64,000 bases of DNA. Source: Mucilaginibacter xinganensis (GTDB lineage Bacteria; Bacteroidota; Bacteroidia; Sphingobacteriales; Sphingobacteriaceae). Numbering within the stretch: position 1 is the stretch's first letter; every line of letters begins with the position of its first letter. The position numbers and the translations under genes are program-made. Where the stretch lies: positions 3,658,001 to 3,722,000 of the forward strand of contig NZ_CP022743.1 of the NCBI RefSeq assembly GCF_002257585.1. Reading direction: 5' to 3'. This document shows positions 1-9,883 of the stretch, one piece after another. Below the pieces are notes generated by a model. That model made no database searches. It worked only from the letters and a program-made list of their open reading frames with translations, and was not told the origin of the DNA.

Positions 1-105
1 GGTACTAAATGACACGGGTCACCGCGAATTATGACCCTTATCATAAAACAATAAGGAACGATTAGAAAACACAACAACTAATTGAATTAAAAAAACAGCT
101 TTATG

Positions 106-1755
106 TTAATAATCCCCTTTGCCTGAAAGGATCATTGAAGCAAGCTTTTCATCGTGGTTATAAATATCGTTCCGGAAATTTAAAGTGTTGTCGCGGTCGA
201 TAAATGCAGTGAAATAAGCAATAAATACGGGCACTTTTTTAGTTAGCGTTACGGTTTGCTCTTTGCCCGAGTCCATTGCCTGGTCTATTTTGGCTGTACT
301 CCAGGCCGGGTAATCTTTTAGTAAGAAAGTAGCCAATTTAAAAGGCTCCTGTATGCGGATGCACCCGTGGCTAAAACCTCTTGATGATTCACTGAATAAC
401 GATTTAGACGGCGTGTCGTGCAGGTAGATATTATAACTGTTAGGGAAAAGGAATTTCACCAGTCCCAATGAATTCTCCGGACCTGGTTTTTGCCTCACAA
501 CCGGCAACCCATCTCTGTAACCGGTTATTTCCATATGCTCTTTAGCCAGGTAATTGGCTCGTTTCCTCATTGCCGGCAGCACTTCTTTTTGTACTATGGA
601 GGGTGGCACGTTCCAGTAAGGGCTAAATACAATGTATTGTATCTCACCATAAAACACGGTAGTTTGGTGCACTGTTTGCCCCACTACCACGTTACAGCTC
701 CACAATAAGCTATCAGCATGGTAAACATGTAATTTAAACTCCGGAATATTCACCACCAGGTAATCAGAATTTAAGCTAAGGGGGAGCCACCGGCAACGTT
801 CCATATTCACCAACAGCTGCTTAATCCGGCTTTTCAACGGCACATTCAATTCAGCAACAGTAGCGGTGTTAAGCAACCCGTTGTTAATAAGGCCATGCCG
901 TGCCTGAAAATGTTTTAGAGCCGTCGCCAGCAAAGTATCAAAGTTATTATTTACGGTATCTGCATGATAGTCTCCAAGTTTATATAAACGAGCCTTCACA
1001 AGCGGAATAACTGACGAAGTATCCCCGGGTTTAACAGACCCTTTTTTAATAGTAAAAGGGAGCCAGTTATCCAGTGAATCCAGCTTCCTGTATTTACTTA
1101 AATAATTACGTAACAATTCATACTGGCGATAAACTGGCTCAGTTGCCGGCGCCGCCTTACCCTTTATTTTTAGAATACTGTCAAGGTATTCGTTATACGC
1201 TACTTTCTTTCGGGGTAGATACCAGTTTAAAGATTTGCTTACAGTACTGCTCATACCGTTCCAGGCCAGTTTCGAAAATACAAAATATTGTGCGGTAAGC
1301 ATTAGTTCCAATTGTACGTCAGTACCTTCCTTTTTACTATTGTATACTAACGAGTCGAGTACTTTTTGATAAGGCGCGCTTTTATAAACGCCCTCATCCT
1401 GCAGATTACTTACCCGGCTAAACAAATTGCCTGCCTGCTCAATCAGCACACCGTCATTAAACCACGCGTAGGAATACTTCCTCCTTTTATAAAAATCGCC
1501 AATATCAGCAGTGTAGGGTTTAAAGTCAGGGTAATTTTTTATAAAGCTAACAAGTTCCGTGCTATCAAAAATAGCTTTAGACTGATCACTGAAATTACCG
1601 GGAATAGTTTGACTCCAGCTTTTTTTTAATGAATCAACAGGATTAGTTTTCTTTTCGCCCTGGCCGCAACTGCTCAACGATACGCTGGCCAAAACGAAGA
1701 ACAGTATGCTTTTCAGCCAGTTATTTTGCATGATTTTCAGGGACATTAACAGCAT
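106..1755 (-). CDS. L,D-transpeptidase (YcbB-like) lipoprotein
   Basis: Forms or remodels 3-3 peptidoglycan cross-links in the periplasm. The 549-residue product starts with a lipoprotein signal (hydrophobic stretch, lipobox LSSC, Cys30). A scaffold region follows, then a peptidoglycan-binding-like segment around residues 255-305 (VIPLVKARLYKLGDY... HFQARHGL) and a C-terminal YkuD catalytic domain with SHGCIRI, putting the nucleophile at Cys465 and its His at 463. Length and domain order fit the long YcbB/LdtD class, not short YkuD proteins. ATG codons at 1755, 1746 and 1731 are all possible starts; each keeps the signal. It is a single gene, divergent from the patatin-like gene. The family call is firm; the exact substrate is not visible. 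Confidence 0.92.
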   Translation of the reverse strand: MLLMSLKIMQNNWLKSILFFVLASVSLSSCGQGEKKTNPVDSLKKSWSQTIPGNFSDQSKAIFDSTELVSFIKNYPDFKPYTADIGDFYKRRKYSYAWFNDGVLIEQAGNLFSRVSNLQDEGVYKSAPYQKVLDSLVYNSKKEGTDVQLELMLTAQYFVFSKLAWNGMSSTVSKSLNWYLPRKKVAYNEYLDSILKIKGKAAPATEPVYRQYELLRNYLSKYRKLDSLDNWLPFTIKKGSVKPGDTSSVIPLVKARLYKLGDYHADTVNNNFDTLLATALKHFQARHGLINNGLLNTATVAELNVPLKSRIKQLLVNMERCRWLPLSLNSDYLVVNIPEFKLHVYHADSLLWSCNVVVGQTVHQTTVFYGEIQYIVFSPYWNVPPSIVQKEVLPAMRKRANYLAKEHMEITGYRDGLPVVRQKPGPENSLGLVKFLFPNSYNIYLHDTPSKSLFSESSRGFSHGCIRIQEPFKLATFLLKDYPAWSTAKIDQAMDSGKEQTVTLTKKVPVFIAYFTAFIDRDNTLNFRNDIYNHDEKLASMILSGKGDY

Positions 1756-1888
1756 ATAAAGGTAAAATAAACCTTTTTGACCAATTGCTAATTTACAGCT
1801 TTCATTTCACATATTGTGTTGCCGGACAAAAGCAACATCAGATAAGTGTATTAACTTAGTCCGGAAAAGTTTAATAGTAAATATCTAT

Positions 1889-2653
1889 ATGAAAACAGGA
1901 CTAGTACTTTCGGGCGGAGGCGCGCGCTGCATTGCACATCTTGGTTTGTTACATGGCTTGGAGGAAATGAACATCCGTCCGGGGGTGATCTCAGGTGTCA
2001 GTGCCGGTGCGCTAATTGGCGCGCTGTACGCTGCCGGCAACTCTGCGTTAAAAATTCTTGAGATGGTGAAGGAACATAGCTCCTTCAGTGTGTTAAAAAC
2101 CGTGTTATCTCCTGTGGGTCTTTTTTCATCTGCGGGCATCAGGGAGGTATTAAGGTCAGCCATCCCTGTTGATGATTTCGGCGCACTGCAAATCCCTTTG
2201 TACGTAACAGCCACCGACCTGGATAGTGGCGTATCCGCTACTTTTTCAAAGGGCCCGCTATTTGAAACGGTAGTTAGCTCAACGGCCGTTCCGGGAATAT
2301 TTCAGCCGGTTAACATTAACGGGCTGTACTATGTTGACGGCGGCGTGCTGGATAATTTACCGGCAAGCTGCATCAGGGACAAGTGCGATAAATTAATAGG
2401 TTCACACGTAAACAAACTTTACCCCCACAAACCTAAAAAATGGGGACGGCTGGAAGTAATGGAAAAATGTTTCCACCTGGCCATTGGGCATACTGTGTTA
2501 ATAAATTCATTGCTTTGTGATGTTTTTGTGGAACCCTACCTTGGCGGTTACACTATGTTTGAAACAAAATATGCGGATAAAATATTTGAAGCAGGCTACC
2601 TTGCTGTTATGGAGAAAAGGGAGACAATTGCATCATGGAACCAATCATCTTAG
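1889..2653 (+). CDS. Patatin-like phospholipase family protein
   Basis: Predicted serine acyl-hydrolase using a Ser-Asp dyad. The N-terminus has the glycine-rich oxyanion loop SGGGARC (residues 8-14), the nucleophile elbow GVSAG with Ser38, and the DGG motif with Asp151. It has the size of the short RssA/YlbK class (254 residues), with no signal peptide and no beta-barrel domain, so it is probably cytoplasmic. I chose the ATG at 1889 because the family fold begins MKTGLVLSGGG; the 25-codon upstream extension from 1814 has no family similarity. The substrate is unknown. Confidence 0.9.
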   Translation: MKTGLVLSGGGARCIAHLGLLHGLEEMNIRPGVISGVSAGALIGALYAAGNSALKILEMVKEHSSFSVLKTVLSPVGLFSSAGIREVLRSAIPVDDFGALQIPLYVTATDLDSGVSATFSKGPLFETVVSSTAVPGIFQPVNINGLYYVDGGVLDNLPASCIRDKCDKLIGSHVNKLYPHKPKKWGRLEVMEKCFHLAIGHTVLINSLLCDVFVEPYLGGYTMFETKYADKIFEAGYLAVMEKRETIASWNQSS

Positions 2654-2776
2654 CTATATGATAGTCAGGCTAATTTAATATAGTGCTTTTAATCAAACCG
2701 ATAAATGACCGCAATCATTTAATAATAAGCAGATTACTTGAATATTTGGATTACACAATCTTTATTAATCCAGACC

Positions 2777-3640
2777 ATGAAAAATATCCTGGTACTTACT
2801 GATTTATCTGAAAATGCTGCCCATGCGGCAGAATTAAGTGTAATATTCGGCGGCAAGCTGAATGCCAACCTGCTGTTATACCATACCTTCCTTGGAGCTG
2901 TAGTGATTCCCAATTATGAAGGCGGGCCGCTGGCTTCCAACGCTTCCATTGAACTTGAGGCAGAGAGCAGAGCACATTTAGATAAACTTGCCGGATACCT
3001 GCAACCCTTTATTGACAAGCTAGATAAGTATGGCTATAAACCGGTGATCAGCTGCCAGCTTGGTGAAGGCAGCCTCGGCGGTAATGTTTTAAGCCTTATT
3101 GAAACTAAAAACGTTGAAATAATTGTAATGGGTGCCCGGTCAGGCAGTTCACTTGAACACATATTACTTGGCAGCGACACCAACGCCGTTATGCAAAAAG
3201 CCACTTGCCCTGTCTTAGTTGTCCCCATGGAGTCCAATCTTCAAAAATTGACTAAAGTGGTTTTTGCTACTGATTTTGAGGCCGAAGATATAGTAGCCAT
3301 TCAATACCTTGTTAATCTGGCGAAGCTATTCGATTTTGAGCTGGAGATTGTTCACGTAGCACTGCCCGGTAAAAACAATGAATATAAAAAGGATTTGCAG
3401 TTTTCTCTTAAAGCAGAAGTGTCAAAACTAACCTATTCACACATCGTCTACAAAAACGTGCGCGGAAACAACGTGATTAAAAGACTGAACCGTTTATGCG
3501 AAGAAACCGACGCCGGCATACTGGCCCTCTCCCATCATCAACATTCATTTTTCGGACGGCTGTTGCAAAAAAGCACAACAAAAGAAGCATTATCGCTACA
3601 AAAAATCCCGTTGCTGGTATTTCCTTTAAAAACAACGTAG
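2777..3640 (+). CDS. Tandem universal stress protein (UspA family)
   Basis: Two Usp domains in one 287-residue chain. The first begins KNILVLTDLSENAAHAAELSV and ends with the ATP-loop-like motif GARSGSSLEHILLGSDTNAVMQKATCPVLVVP. The second begins TKVVFATDFEAEDIVAIQYL and is more diverged, ending LLQKSTTKEALSLQKIPLLVFP. The first domain keeps the G-x2-G-x9-G(S/T) nucleotide-binding pattern. The ATG at 2777 fits the domain boundary better than the 13-residue upstream extension. It converges on topB with only 7 bases between stop codons. Such proteins act in stress survival; the signal bound here cannot be read from sequence. Confidence 0.9.
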   Translation: MKNILVLTDLSENAAHAAELSVIFGGKLNANLLLYHTFLGAVVIPNYEGGPLASNASIELEAESRAHLDKLAGYLQPFIDKLDKYGYKPVISCQLGEGSLGGNVLSLIETKNVEIIVMGARSGSSLEHILLGSDTNAVMQKATCPVLVVPMESNLQKLTKVVFATDFEAEDIVAIQYLVNLAKLFDFELEIVHVALPGKNNEYKKDLQFSLKAEVSKLTYSHIVYKNVRGNNVIKRLNRLCEETDAGILALSHHQHSFFGRLLQKSTTKEALSLQKIPLLVFPLKTT

Positions 3641-3647
3641 ATTTTAG

Positions 3648-5471
3648 TTAGGTATTCTTCATTAAAGTGCCGGCTTGCAATAGCTCACGGGTAATGGTAC
3701 GCGTGTAGGTTTTTATCTCCTCCTGGAAGTCCGCAACAGAGGCACCGGACCTAATTTCTTCCAACCGTTTTTCCCAGGTACCCGTCAGTTCTGCCTGTGC
3801 TATTTTTTGGCTTTTTACCACATTGTAAACGGAAAGACCTGTAGCTGTTGGCACCAGGTTCTTCTTTTCGCGCAGGATGTAATCTCTTTTTATCAGGGTT
3901 TCAATTATTGCAGCGCGGGTTGCGGGTGTGCCCAGTCCGCTTTCTTTCATGGCATAGCGTAGTTCTTCGTCATCTATTTCTTTCCCCGCTGTTTCCAGGG
4001 CCTTTAAAAGGCTGGCTTCATTATATAACGGTTTGGGTTTGGTCTGTTTTTCTAATAAGGCCTTATTGGTTACCGGCAGGTGTTCGCCCTGCACAACTTT
4101 TGGAAGGGATGCATTCTCTTCGTCTTTTTTCTCTTCATCGGCTTCATTAAATATCGCGCGCCACCCCGCAGTATGGATCACGGTTCCGCTGGCCGTAAAT
4201 TTACTGCCCGATTCTACGGTGATCTTAGTTACTTCCTTAATACAATCCTGGTTAAATGCCTCCAGCATCCTGCCAACAACCAAGTCATAAATGGCCTGCT
4301 TGTCCGGAGTTAGCTGGTGTGCCGTTTCCCCTGTAGGCAATATGGCATGGTGATCTGTTACCTTTTTGGCATTAACACTACGTTTGTTCAGCTTGCTTTG
4401 CAGCAATAAGTTTGCCTGTTTACCAAAATCAGGATGGTTTGTAAATTTGGCGAGCAATGCAGGTACTTCGGCAAATACATCATCCCCTATATATCTGCTG
4501 CCTGTACGTGGATAGGTAACCAGCTTGCTTTCATAAAGGCCTTGTAACAGGGTAAGCGTTTGGTCGGCAGTAAACCCTTTCTTTTTATTAGCTTCCTGCT
4601 GCAAGCTACTCAAATCATGCAGCAGCGGCGGCGGCTCTTTGCGGGGCTTGGCTTCCACATTAATAACGTATCCGCCGGTGGGAAATCCTGATGCAACATC
4701 TTCAACATCATCAATTATCTTTTGCGCCTCTTCCTTTGTTTTATAGCTTTCAACAGACATTGCACGAAAGGTTTGCCCTTCTTTATCTACCTGTATAGCA
4801 GCCTGGTAATAAAGTTGCGGCACAAAATTCTTATTTTCCAAAAAACGGGAGCAGATCATTGCCAGCGTTGGGGTTTGCACCCGCCCCAGCGAAAGCACAG
4901 CTCTTGTGCCTGACGATAAGCTGAGCGCCTGCGTGGCGTTCATCCCAACCAGCCAGTCAGACTGTGAACGGCAATGCGCCGAATTGAAGAGCGTATCGTA
5001 GTCAGATCCCGGCTTAAGGTTCCTGAATCCTTCCTTAATGGCTTCGTCAGTTTGCGAGGAGATCCACAAACGCTTAAAAGGCTTTTTACATTTTAAATAG
5101 TAGTAGATATAGCGGAAAATAAGTTCTCCCTCGCGCCCGGCATCCGTAGCCACTATAATTTCTGTAGCTTCATCAAAAAGCCCTTTAATAATATCCAGTT
5201 GTTTTTTTACAGAGGGATCATCAACCATGCCTTCTTTGGTTTTTACCTTCCTTATAGAAAGCTTAAACTTTGGGGGCAACATCGGAAGGTTTTGAACATT
5301 CCAGCCGTAAAACCCATACTCCTGCGGTGGGGCAAGCTGCAATAAATGCCCAAAGGCCCAGGTAAAAGTATAACCTTTGCCCTCCATATAGCCATCCTTT
5401 TTGGTGGTGGCGCCAAAAACTTTGGCAATTTCTCTGGCAACAGATGGTTTTTCGGCGATGATTACTTTCAT
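3648..5471 (-). CDS. topB: DNA topoisomerase III (type IA)
   Basis: Relaxes and decatenates DNA by single-strand passage. The Toprim domain is at the N-terminus, with EKPSVARE (7-14) and the acidic metal site ATDAGREGE (108-116). The active-site tyrosine is Tyr320 in VTYPRTGSRYIGDD. The C-terminal GLGTPATRAAIIETLIKRDYI motif is typical of TopB. At 607 residues it ends soon after the core; I see no C-terminal zinc ribbons, unlike longer TopB/TopA forms. It is a single gene. The reading frame has no break, so this looks like a naturally short form. Confidence 0.95.
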   Translation of the reverse strand: MKVIIAEKPSVAREIAKVFGATTKKDGYMEGKGYTFTWAFGHLLQLAPPQEYGFYGWNVQNLPMLPPKFKLSIRKVKTKEGMVDDPSVKKQLDIIKGLFDEATEIIVATDAGREGELIFRYIYYYLKCKKPFKRLWISSQTDEAIKEGFRNLKPGSDYDTLFNSAHCRSQSDWLVGMNATQALSLSSGTRAVLSLGRVQTPTLAMICSRFLENKNFVPQLYYQAAIQVDKEGQTFRAMSVESYKTKEEAQKIIDDVEDVASGFPTGGYVINVEAKPRKEPPPLLHDLSSLQQEANKKKGFTADQTLTLLQGLYESKLVTYPRTGSRYIGDDVFAEVPALLAKFTNHPDFGKQANLLLQSKLNKRSVNAKKVTDHHAILPTGETAHQLTPDKQAIYDLVVGRMLEAFNQDCIKEVTKITVESGSKFTASGTVIHTAGWRAIFNEADEEKKDEENASLPKVVQGEHLPVTNKALLEKQTKPKPLYNEASLLKALETAGKEIDDEELRYAMKESGLGTPATRAAIIETLIKRDYILREKKNLVPTATGLSVYNVVKSQKIAQAELTGTWEKRLEEIRSGASVADFQEEIKTYTRTITRELLQAGTLMKNT

Positions 5472-5563
5472 GAATGGGGCCGAATGTAGGCAATCAGGAA
5501 CGCCGCTGCAACGGTTGTTGAAAAATGGCCCGGCTTAAATCACCCAGCCATAAAAGCGTTTAG

Positions 5564-5806
5564 CTATTTGCTTTGCCAATGATTTTTCAAATCACGGTAG
5601 CTCTCCAGTTCATCAAATGATAAATGGGGAATAATATTCATTGATTTTCCGTCCAATCCATTAATTACATAGTTACTTTTTACAGCAGTATCAAAAAATT
5701 GGATAGTGTACTTGTCTTTTATATTGTCATTGCCTTTTACTATTTCAGAAAACCTGGTCTTAAAATTCTCTTTTTGAAGTACTGTGGCCGGAAGTTTTGC
5801 TGCCAT
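5564..5806 (-). CDS. Hypothetical protein, 80 residues
   Basis: A small soluble protein with no recognised family. It is mixed charged/hydrophobic with no signal or membrane segment, and reads as a plausible alpha/beta domain (KDKYTIQFFDTAVKSNYVINGLDGKSMNIIPHLSFDELESYRDLK). It lies upstream of topB on the same strand with a 92-base gap and is divergent from the transporter gene. The reading frame is plausible and there is no competing ORF. Function unknown. Confidence 0.55.
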   Translation of the reverse strand: MAAKLPATVLQKENFKTRFSEIVKGNDNIKDKYTIQFFDTAVKSNYVINGLDGKSMNIIPHLSFDELESYRDLKNHWQSK

Positions 5807-5993
5807 AAATAAAATAAGTTTTTGTAAGATAAGGATTTATTGGCGCATTTGTTTGGTTTTCATAAAATTACCTCTAAGCCGCTCCTGCTGAGCATTGAAA
5901 TATCGCAACAGGTTATGGAAAAACTTCATAAATAAAAAACATCTGTCGTTATTTCTGTTTTTCATCTGAATTTACATCTTTGACAAATATTAC

Positions 5994-7238
5994 ATGGCAC
6001 ACCTGTTTATCTGGATCATATCATTTTTAGCTATAGCAGGCGTTATTATCCGGCCATTTAAGGTGCCCGAATTTATTTGGGCTTTAGCCGGCGCCATTTT
6101 ACTAATAGCAACAAAGCTTATCTCGCCCTCCGAAGGCCTAAGCGGTATCAATAACGGCACCGATGTTTACCTGTTTTTAACCGGAATGATGCTGCTTGCT
6201 GAAACAGCAAGAGAAGAGAAACTATTCGACTGGCTGGCTGCGCATGCCACAAGGCAGGCTAAAGGATCAGCGGGCAGGCTTTTTCTTTTGATTTACCTGG
6301 TAGGTATTCTTGTTACGGCATTTTTATCAAATGATGCAACAGCAGTTGTGCTCACCCCGGCCGTAGCGGCTGCGGCTAAAGCAGCTAAGGTAAACAAGCC
6401 GCTTCCTTTTTTACTGATCTGCGCTTTTATTGCCAATGCAGCATCGTTTGTTCTGCCTATATCCAACCCTGCAAACCTGGTAATATACGGCAGCCATATG
6501 CCATCGTTGTTACATTGGCTCCCAACCTATATTTTGCCATCCATTGCTGCCATTACAGTTACTTACTTTGTGTTACGCTATACCCAGCGACATGAATTAA
6601 AGCAACCCATAGCAACAGAAATAGAAATCCCTGCGCTTTCACAGGGCGGGAAAACGGCAATAGTTGGCATTATTGCTACAGCCTTAATTTTGCTTGCTGC
6701 TTCGGCATTTGATGTTCAGCTTGGCTTGCCCACAGCTATTACCGGCGTACTTACATCGGCAATCGTAATTTTACGGGCTAAAAAAAATCCATGGTCGGTC
6801 GTGAAGGGGATTTCATGGTCGGTACTGCCGCTGGTTGCGGGGCTGTTTGTGATAGTTGAAGCGCTTGATAAAACAGGTATAACGCATACCCTTGCCGCTT
6901 TGCTTGAGCAGGGTACAGCCAATTCTGTTACCGACACAACGTGGAGCAGCGGATTGATTATAGCCGTTGCCAGTAACCTGATGAACAACCTGCCTGTCGG
7001 TCTGATAGCAGGGAACGTATTACAGGCCGTCCACATACCCGAAATCATAAAAAGTGCCGTACTGATAGGTATAGACCTGGGGCCAAATCTTTCTATTACG
7101 GGCTCCCTTGCTACCATTTTATGGTTGGTAGCCTTGCGCCGCGAAGGAATAAGCATTAGTGCGTGGGTATTTTTAAAACTCGGCGTTTTAGTTATGACAA
7201 CGGCACTTGTATGTGCGATAGCTGCACTTTGGGTATAA
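5994..7238 (+). CDS. ArsB-type (ArsB/NhaD superfamily) anion transporter
   Basis: Polytopic inner-membrane protein of 414 residues with about 10-11 hydrophobic segments. Signature stretches of the ArsB/NhaD fold include FLTGMMLLAETAREEKLFDWLA, FLSNDATAVVLTPAV and the pseudo-repeat NLMNNLPVGLIAGNVL. Family members export arsenite/antimonite or exchange Na+/H+. No arsR, arsC or arsA gene is adjacent, so the arsenic substrate is an inference from family resemblance only. The gene is monocistronic. A near-consensus CATCTTTG lies just before the start codon. Confidence 0.82.
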   Translation: MAHLFIWIISFLAIAGVIIRPFKVPEFIWALAGAILLIATKLISPSEGLSGINNGTDVYLFLTGMMLLAETAREEKLFDWLAAHATRQAKGSAGRLFLLIYLVGILVTAFLSNDATAVVLTPAVAAAAKAAKVNKPLPFLLICAFIANAASFVLPISNPANLVIYGSHMPSLLHWLPTYILPSIAAITVTYFVLRYTQRHELKQPIATEIEIPALSQGGKTAIVGIIATALILLAASAFDVQLGLPTAITGVLTSAIVILRAKKNPWSVVKGISWSVLPLVAGLFVIVEALDKTGITHTLAALLEQGTANSVTDTTWSSGLIIAVASNLMNNLPVGLIAGNVLQAVHIPEIIKSAVLIGIDLGPNLSITGSLATILWLVALRREGISISAWVFLKLGVLVMTTALVCAIAALWV

Positions 7239-7271
7239 CAAACTGATTGAAACCCGGACCAACAAAATTAA

Positions 7272-8456
7272 TTACCGGGCTATCTTTCTCCTTTCAACCT
7301 CCTTTACAATCAAGCTTAATTCCCGGCTCATCTGCCCGGCAATAGCGGTGTTTTCCTGTGCCCTCCTGAATAGGTACGGCAAAACAGCTTTAATAGGCCC
7401 ATAAGGAACATATTTTGCAACATTATAGTTGGAGTTGGCAAGGTTAAAGCTCAAATTATCGCTCATACCCAACAACTGCGAAAAATACACATGCGGGTTT
7501 TTATGATCAATTTTTTTTCTATCCAAAAGTTCGGCCAATACGCGGCAACTTTCTTCATTATGTGTCCCTGCAACAAAAGCAAGCGTTTCAATATGATCGG
7601 TGCAATAATCAAGAGCGGCATCATAGTCTTTATCTGATGATCGTTTGTCAGGCTGAATCGGCGATAAGTATCCCATTTCTTCGGCGCGTTTACGCTCCTT
7701 TTCCATATAGGCACCACGAACCAGTTTGGCACCTAATATAAATCCACCTTTAACGGCAATAGCATGGTCGTTTTTTAAGGAGGCCAGTTTATCATGACGG
7801 TATAGCTGGTAGGTATTATAAACTATCGCCTTTTCTGCATTATACAGGTGCATCATGTCCAAAGCCAGCATATCAATTGTCTGCTGAATCCAGCTTTCCT
7901 CGGCATCAATCATTACTGGTATGCCCACCGAATGTGCCTTTTCACAAATAGCAAGTACCCGGGCCTGAACTTTTTCCCATTCCTCCTGCTCGGCTATGCT
8001 CAGTTGTGCCTTTGCGTCAAGCTTCTCCAATAACGAGAAACGGGCCACGCCTGTAACCTTAAAAACCGTAATGGGTACCGCTTTATCCACTGCGGCCCTT
8101 TCTATTGTGCGGATAATTTCATCGCGGGTATTATCAAACACAAGTTCGTCGTCCTCACCTTCTATCGAATAGTCAAGGATGGTACCTACACCACCAATAT
8201 TTAAGTTTTTTATGGTTTTATCACATTCAGCAATGGTTTCGCCACCGCAAAAATGTTTAAATATAGTTGCTTTAATAAGTCCCTTAATTGGCAGGCCAAT
8301 TTTTATAGCCCAATTAGTAATTGGAGGCCCTATTTTAACTAAAAAGTTAACGTTGATCACCCTGAATAACCAGTACGCACGTTTAAGGTCGGAATTTGAA
8401 GAATGACGGAAAGCAATCTCCGTATTTTCAAAGGATAAGTTGTTTTTTTCGATCAT
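7272..8456 (-). CDS. Proline dehydrogenase (FAD-dependent)
   Basis: Oxidises L-proline to pyrroline-5-carboxylate, passing electrons to FAD and the quinone pool. This is a monofunctional 394-residue PRODH barrel, not a fused PutA. Diagnostic motifs are KLVRGAYMEKERKRAEEMGY (strand with substrate-contact residues), DAEESWIQ and the C-terminal YVPYG...YLFRRAQEN. It converges on the ArsB-type gene, and no P5C dehydrogenase is adjacent. On the minus strand upstream, TAATTTTG (8552-8545) could be a -7 element, but its -33 partner is poor. Confidence 0.93.
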   Translation of the reverse strand: MIEKNNLSFENTEIAFRHSSNSDLKRAYWLFRVINVNFLVKIGPPITNWAIKIGLPIKGLIKATIFKHFCGGETIAECDKTIKNLNIGGVGTILDYSIEGEDDELVFDNTRDEIIRTIERAAVDKAVPITVFKVTGVARFSLLEKLDAKAQLSIAEQEEWEKVQARVLAICEKAHSVGIPVMIDAEESWIQQTIDMLALDMMHLYNAEKAIVYNTYQLYRHDKLASLKNDHAIAVKGGFILGAKLVRGAYMEKERKRAEEMGYLSPIQPDKRSSDKDYDAALDYCTDHIETLAFVAGTHNEESCRVLAELLDRKKIDHKNPHVYFSQLLGMSDNLSFNLANSNYNVAKYVPYGPIKAVLPYLFRRAQENTAIAGQMSRELSLIVKEVERRKIAR

Positions 8457-8607
8457 GGTCAGTTAGTACATGATTCATATTTAACAGTTGATAATAAATG
8501 GGAAATAACCCTAAATTATGATCTGTGAAATATAAACCAGTTTGCAAAATTATAAATTGCAAGCCAAATATCTCATTATTCGTTGAATAGTTTATTTTTG
8601 TTGCCTG

Positions 8608-8814
8608 ATGATAGAATTTAAAGTTACCGGCGACTACATCCCCATGATCCAATTGTTAAAAGCTGTGAACCTGGTGCAAACCGGCGGCGAAGCGCAAATA
8701 GTTGTTACAGAGGGCGAAGTGATGTATAATGGACATATTGATTACCGCAAACGTCTTAAGGTAAAAAAAGGAGATACAGTTGAATTCAGGGGTGAAACTA
8801 TCAGAGTTATATAA
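8608..8814 (+). CDS. Small S4-domain RNA-binding protein (YbcJ/YaaA-like)
   Basis: A 68-residue protein that is essentially one S4 RNA-binding domain: IQLLKAVNLVQTGGEAQIVVTEGEVMYNGHIDYRKRLKVKKGDTVEF. The VxxTGGEAK-like and N/DG...R..KL elements are typical of the stand-alone RNA-binding S4 group. Its stop is followed after two bases by the aroB start, so the two are probably cotranscribed. TATTTTTG at 8593-8600 matches the Bacteroidota -7 consensus 7 bases before the ATG. The RNA target is unknown. Confidence 0.88.
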   Translation: MIEFKVTGDYIPMIQLLKAVNLVQTGGEAQIVVTEGEVMYNGHIDYRKRLKVKKGDTVEFRGETIRVI

Positions 8815-8816
8815 TT

Positions 8817-9875
8817 ATGAAAACCATTCAGAGCGATAATTACCCCATATACTTCGAGGACAGTATAGCGGAACTCGAAAAGTTTGTTAAGGCCGGCAAT
8901 TATTCAAGATCGTTTATATTAACAGATGAGCATACTTCAATTGATTGCCTCCCACTCATCCAGGCACAGTTTGCAGGGCATGAAAACTTTGATATTATAG
9001 AAGTTAACTCTGGTGAAGAAAGCAAGACTATTGATTTTTGCATCGGGATCTGGAAAATGCTGATTGATTTCGAAGCGGATCGTAAAAGCCTTCTGATCAA
9101 CCTCGGTGGCGGCGTGATAACCGACATGGGCGGATTTGCTGCCTCAACCTTTAAACGTGGGATAGATTTTGTGCACGTTCCAACTACCCTCTTGTCACAG
9201 GTAGATGCCTCTGTAGGCGGCAAAACGGGGATAGATATGGATAATATTAAAAATATCATCGGCACCTTTACCCAGCCAAAGGCGGTATTTATCGCAGATG
9301 AATTTTTAAAGACACTACCCGCAAGGCAAATACTGTCAGGAACTGCCGAAATGCTTAAACATGGTCTTATAAAAGATGCCGCTTACTGGGCAGCATTAAA
9401 AAACAGCGACCTGAGCATACCTTCGGCCGAACTGATTTACCGGTCTGTTGAGATCAAAAATGAAGTTGTTATTGAAGATCCTAAAGAAAACGGAATTCGT
9501 AAGGCCCTTAACTTTGGGCACACCATTGGCCACGCGGTTGAAACCAATTCACTGATAAATGACAAAGATCCTTTAACCCATGGTGAAGCCATAGCGTTGG
9601 GGATGATCTGTGAGGCCTATCTGTCGCATAAAAAAACCGGACTAAGCAGTGATCATTTAACTGAAATCGTAACGGTAATCAACAGCCTGTACCCAAAGTA
9701 TAACCTGGCGGCTGCTAATTATGAAACCTTGTGTGCCATTATGCTGAAAGATAAAAAGAACCAAAACGGAAAAATAAATTGCACATTATTGACAAGCATA
9801 GGCCAATGCAGCCTTGATAATATATGTACAGATGCCGAACTTTGCGAAAGCTTAGCCTGGTATGCAGCTTTATAA
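8817..9875 (+). CDS. aroB: 3-dehydroquinate synthase
   Basis: Second step of the shikimate pathway (DAHP to 3-dehydroquinate, NAD+ and Zn2+ or Co2+ dependent). The 352-residue protein has the NAD-binding GGGVITDMGGFAAS loop, the VPTTLLSQVDASVGGKTGID motif and the metal-binding His residues in LNFGHTIGHAVE and THGEA. Length is normal for the family. It follows the S4 gene with a 2-base gap. Downstream there is a strong imperfect inverted repeat (9884-9937). Confidence 0.96.
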   Translation: MKTIQSDNYPIYFEDSIAELEKFVKAGNYSRSFILTDEHTSIDCLPLIQAQFAGHENFDIIEVNSGEESKTIDFCIGIWKMLIDFEADRKSLLINLGGGVITDMGGFAASTFKRGIDFVHVPTTLLSQVDASVGGKTGIDMDNIKNIIGTFTQPKAVFIADEFLKTLPARQILSGTAEMLKHGLIKDAAYWAALKNSDLSIPSAELIYRSVEIKNEVVIEDPKENGIRKALNFGHTIGHAVETNSLINDKDPLTHGEAIALGMICEAYLSHKKTGLSSDHLTEIVTVINSLYPKYNLAAANYETLCAIMLKDKKNQNGKINCTLLTSIGQCSLDNICTDAELCESLAWYAAL

Positions 9876-9883
9876 TTTATAGT

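Noticed and set aside
1..105. Possible gene end or RNA at the left edge
   Set aside because: No open frame, hairpin or promoter with adequate support is visible.
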